Origin: Yponomeuta sedellus
Lineage: Eukaryota; Arthropoda; Insecta; Lepidoptera; Yponomeutidae
Assembly: GCA_934045075.1 (NCBI GenBank)
Contig: OW203732.1
Coordinates: 18,507,889-18,571,888 of the forward strand
Length of the DNA: 64,000 nucleotides
Direction of reading: 5' to 3'
This document shows, piece by piece, positions 60,576 to 64,000 of this stretch. The position numbers and the translations under genes are program-made. The notes under the pieces were generated by a model that saw only the letters and a program-made list of their open reading frames with translations, was not told the DNA's origin and made no database searches. Each line of letters opens with the position of its first letter. The first letter of the stretch is position 1.

Positions 60576-60713
60576 ACAACTGGGGTGGTAATACAAAGAA
60601 AGGCCGAGATCGCAGAAGTTTGCGGCCCGAGCTGAAAGCGAGGGACGTAAATATACGATCGAGAGCTTTCTTTATTACATCCCGTATTGTGTACATATTT
60701 TTATGTCTACACC

Positions 60714-60778
60714 ACTTGGCCAGAAAGCGGCTTTTTCCGTACGCGCACCGTGCGGAAAAAGCCGCTTTCTGGCCAAGT
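60714..60778. repeat. Perfect hairpin, 26-base arms
   Basis: ACTTGGCCAGAAAGCGGC onward through TTTTTCCG is mirrored exactly across a 13-base loop (60740-60752). Confidence 0.85.
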
Positions 60779-61067
60779 GTGGCATAATAAGGGCATAATA
60801 TACTATTACGTATTTACAAAAAACTGAGGTGGTACGGAACCCTCGGAGCGCGAGTCGTACTTGGCCGGATTTTTTTACTCTTATCGATATCTGAATCAGG
60901 GAGTGGCTGTGGAATACGAGGGTCTGAAAATGGAACCGGAAAATGAGTTACACCGCGAAACTTTTTATGTACATTGCAAAGCCGATTAACCCACTGATTG
61001 ATAATGATAAGTAGACTTTCTTAATGTACGTCGAATTGTCATATTTCTCATAATAAACCATGCTGAT

Positions 61068-61328
61068 GTAGAGCGGTGGTAGCGGAGCGGTGTAGAACGC
61101 CGGCTTCTCAATCGGGAGGTCGTGGGTTCGAACCCCGGCATGTACCAATGACTTTGTTTTCTAAGTTATGTACATTTTTGAAATTGTAGTAGCAATACTA
61201 CTCGCTGACTGTGAAGGAAAACATCGTAACGAAACCCTAATGTCTGAGGTGTTAGCGTACCTCAGCGCTTGCTACGTACAATGGCCCAACTATGAGGCTA
61301 AGTGCGGAAATCTCAGGTCTAACTAACT
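61068..61328 (+). mobile_element. Young tRNA-derived SINE with 12-bp target duplication, copy B
   Basis: Flanked by AACCATGCTGAT at 61056-61067 and 61329-61340; near-identical to copy A at 35119-35376. Confidence 0.88.
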
Positions 61329-61340
61329 AACCATGCTGAT

Positions 61341-62194
61341 TGTAGTTTTATGAAACTATAATAGTTATAAAAATACGGGTATTGTCTAACTACCAACTTT
61401 TTTTAATTCTAATTTGTGATTCGACTAATTCGTAGGTCCTGAATTAATTAAAGTAAAAATATGTAGTTTCGTAAGACGTGACCCTTGTGCGCTACGGACG
61501 TAACTTCTTCACAGTGGAATCGTCCGATTTAATTAAGTTGGGTCGGTGTACCTGTACACGAATGACTAGAGCGCTAAGCTAGAGGGGCCATTGTTTTCGC
61601 TTCGCTGCGGCCTGCGATATTTCCCATGATATGAATGAATGGACCGACTCCGCCTTCGAGGTCACGGCACATTTTTTTACCTGGGGCGTGATGTAATGCC
61701 CTCGCGTTTTGATTGCAAGTCACATTCTGCTCACGACTTGCATGCAGAGTCGGTCCGATTTTTTGAGTCAAACAAGTCCCATTTTCGGAAAAAATTTAGG
61801 AGGAAAAGTTGGCGGGCATTTTTTTGAAGAACTTATTCACGCATGCGCGTAGAAGAAGCTGTGAAGTGAGCGCCAAAACAAAACAGCCTCTGCCCGAGGC
61901 GCGAGTCGATTCGAGCGGAGTTTATTTACGCACGCGTGTTAATCGAGTTTTGTGTTGAGTGATGTAGGCCTGTCGCTAGTTTTTTAGTTAACCTTACCTA
62001 CAGTTACCGGAGTTCAGTTCTGGAGATTTGGTGAATCATCTCACTTCATCTTCGAAATAGAAGTTCAGTGTGGAACTAAAGCTAGATTTTGTACCAGACT
62101 GCTCGAAGAGGCTAAAAATACTTGCATGATGTTACTGTCACGACGTAAACAAAATCGATAAGAAAGTTAACAGTGTCACACAAATGCCAGTGAA
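61341..62194. other. Upstream region of the RGS-like gene
   Basis: No gene seen. Short inverted GGACCGACTC/GAGTCGGTCC pair around 61640-61760. Probably holds the promoter and 5' UTR; the 5' UTR contains two short upstream ATG frames (62126 and 62184). Confidence 0.4.
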
Positions 62195-62641
62195 ATGGAT
62201 AACTGTTTTGCCGTGTGCGGCTGCGATAGTAACGAGGGAGTGACAAAGGCTGATTTGGATCGTTTCACCGACAAAATAGAAAATGTTCTTAACGATGAGA
62301 AGGGACGGAGACTGTTCAGAAATTTCATGTTCACCAGTAAGATGAAGGACGGACGAAGAGCTCTTGATTTCTGGGAGCATATAGAAAAACTGTTAAATTA
62401 CGAAGAAAATTCAGATAGCACGTCCTTCAGGCGCTTTTCACGAGAGCTTGACAGACTTATGGATGAGGCCGAAAGAATCGAGGACCTCGATCTCGCTACT
62501 ATGGAAAGGTTAGCCTCGGCTAAGGATTCGGAAAACAAGGAGGAAATAGTCGAAGCCCTGAAGCTATTGAAATTAGAAACCACCAAAGCACTTCGGAGAG
62601 AATACAATGCATTTAGAAGACATTATATTCCTGGAAAATAA
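62195..62641 (+). CDS. Short intronless protein with a possible RGS-like fold, 148 aa
   Basis: I do not recognise an orthologue. The product is highly charged and helical, with no signal peptide or membrane segment. Residues about 25-60 (IENVLNDEKGRRLFRNFM and a following ALDFWEHIEKLL) resemble the start of an RGS domain, where a Gly-Arg-x-x-F-x-x-F run precedes a Phe-Trp; the end (ALRREYNAFRRHYI) resembles the RGS closing helix. At about 120 residues from there to the end the size fits one RGS domain and nothing else. RGS proteins accelerate GTP hydrolysis by G-alpha subunits; that role is inference only. The ATG at 62195 starts the long frame, but two upstream ATGs (62126, giving a short closed uORF, and 62184, giving an overlapping frame) precede it. 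A polyadenylation signal lies at 62760. A retrocopy or lineage-specific gene is possible. Confidence 0.6.
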   Translation: MDNCFAVCGCDSNEGVTKADLDRFTDKIENVLNDEKGRRLFRNFMFTSKMKDGRRALDFWEHIEKLLNYEENSDSTSFRRFSRELDRLMDEAERIEDLDLATMERLASAKDSENKEEIVEALKLLKLETTKALRREYNAFRRHYIPGK

Positions 62642-62759
62642 TATTAATCTAAGTTTCAGAGTAATAGTGCCTTGGATTTTAAATTTGGCGCTATGTACTA
62701 CGCACTGCCTAAAATATAATTTGTTATATTCCATGCCTTTTATGTGTAAAAAGTAATTG

Positions 62760-62765
62760 AATAAA
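62760..62765 (+). promoter_or_regulatory. Polyadenylation signal after the RGS-like gene
   Basis: AATAAA 119 bases after the stop codon; it supports the ORF being transcribed as a real gene. Confidence 0.5.
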
Positions 62766-64000
62766 CATTTTAGTAATTGTCTTGTTACATTAGTCAACAA
62801 GTGATAATTCAATGCTGAGCTTACCAATTTATAAGTATGTCTATTGTCTATAGTGAAACAACAAAATACAAATTGTTGATTAATGGTTTTAAAACTGTAT
62901 TTGATTTTATCTGCTATTAAATTTACATTAAGCAACCAACTTCTATTCAACTCTGCACTAACGAAATTAGTGAAAATCTTATTTCAAGAAGTACACAATA
63001 ACAAACTCAGATCAGAATTAGAACAAGATTAGTAAATAAAATTGTTATAATTGCACAAGTTCATTACATACAATAGTCTTTAAAAACCCGTTTAGAGGCT
63101 AAAAATTCCACCCATGCCGGGATTCGAACCCGCGACCTCTGGCTATCCGTGCCAGCGCTCTTTCCAACTGAGCTATTGGGTGACTCACCGGCTTCAGTGA
63201 AATTTCGAACCTCTTTACAATATTCTCTGTATTACTTACAGGCAGCGACTCTGTATTACATTGGGTTGGTGCTATTCTCTAGGCCGACACCACACAGCAA
63301 ACAATTCAATACAAAGACTTTTATTTCTGTAATTGGACATAAAAACAAATAAAGTTCGTAACTCATAAAATCGTCCAATAGCTGTCTACCATCTGATTGA
63401 TTGAGTCATACAGATGGACAAATTTAATAGTTTAAAACCATCTTGAGTACTCCCATACTGCTCTGATATCACTATTCTAGAAAATTTCATCATATTTAAA
63501 AACCTATCACATTTTTATTAATTACTAGATAATTTAAATATTCAGTTACTTACTCCCTAGGGATAAAACTAAATTGATTATTCATTTTGACTTAATGCTA
63601 ATATCAAACTGTTTATACGGCGTAATTTCTTATGGTAAGACTGTATAACAGGCCACAAGTCAAGTTCACCTTATCTGTAGGATTATATAATTTACAATAT
63701 TTTGTTTTTGTATCATGTTTCTACCTCTAGGTATGTGTCCTTTCAATATTTCGTTTTATTCAGTTTTAGTCTTTTACTTTGATAGAAGTAAAAGAAATTG
63801 TTACGCCCAATTTATAAATTATTTTAATTAACGAGTTGATAAATTACCTAGGATGAGCAAACAAATTTATACAAATGATTGCTTTCCATATTTTAACTAT
63901 TTGTGTCTGTTTACATGTAAAAGACAAAGCTGAATGAAATGAAATATAACCTACTTAATATACTCGATTCATCAAAACGCAAAAGTCCTTTTTGTGTTGC
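62766..64000. other. Right-edge non-coding stretch with a tRNA-like SINE
   Basis: Minus-strand tRNA-like unit at 63110-63181, near-identical to 42361-42432, with its head and tail flanks (about 63080-63260). Nothing else recognised. Confidence 0.5.

Larger units (their letters stand above)
56131..60876. mobile_element. Composite palindromic region, nested non-autonomous elements
   Basis: Starts with AAACGGCCAAGCGCGAGTCA and ends with an inverted CGAGTCGTACTTGGCCGG plus T run, sequences widespread at the ends of lepidopteran repeats. Inside lie a GC-rich 153-bp tandem repeat (56320-56880), a foldback element (57393-57863), a 2.7 kb palindrome (57862-60575) and a perfect hairpin (60714-60778). 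No transposase or other plausible gene. Whether the outer ends belong to one element is unproven. Confidence 0.6.

Noticed and set aside
62573..62950. 125-codon minus-strand ORF
   Set aside because: It overlaps the 3' end and UTR of the plus-strand gene, is AT-rich and shows no domain.

Overview
The window looks like nuclear DNA of an insect, most probably a moth or butterfly (Lepidoptera). It is AT-rich. It holds split genes with GT-AG introns for mitochondrial aconitase, the exocyst subunit Sec15 and ribosomal protein L22. These are embedded in dense short and long interspersed elements, foldback elements and MITEs of the kinds common in Lepidoptera. The order is an inference from the repeat landscape and the proteins; no species can be named from the sequence alone.

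Layout. 1-12.5 kb: the 5' six exons of mitochondrial aconitase on the minus strand (start codon at 12485, last visible exon ending at 7789). The rest of the gene must lie left of the window or behind a very long intron; 1-7788 holds only repeats. 12.5-20.8 kb: the gap between two divergent genes, filled mostly by a full-length non-LTR retrotransposon (15.1-20.6 kb) with two intact overlapping ORFs. Its first ~319 bp are a perfect inverted copy of its own 3' end. 20.8-45.7 kb: a complete 17-exon Sec15 gene encoding 762 residues. Its introns hold an intact CR1-like retrotransposon (37.0-41.5 kb) inside an RTE fragment inside a SINE, duplicated pieces of two Sec15 exons, and a 35-copy 33-bp minisatellite in the last intron. 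47.8-50.2 kb: RpL22 on the minus strand. 51.6-56.1 kb: a young Ty3/gypsy-type LTR element with broken ORFs. 56.1-60.9 kb: a mosaic of GC-rich 153-bp tandem repeats and nested palindromic elements without a transposase gene. 62.2-62.6 kb: a short intronless gene for a possible RGS-fold protein.

The host genes are unrelated housekeeping or trafficking genes: TCA cycle, vesicle tethering, translation, and a putative signalling protein. They do not form a functional cluster. The interest lies in the mobile DNA: LINE inverted termini beside the Sec15 start, a three-layer nested insertion dated by target-site duplications, a dispersed 5S-rRNA-like SINE family, and Sec15 exon fragments copied into introns. 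Exon boundaries were placed by hand from splice consensus and reading phase. Family names rest on recalled motifs, not on searches.
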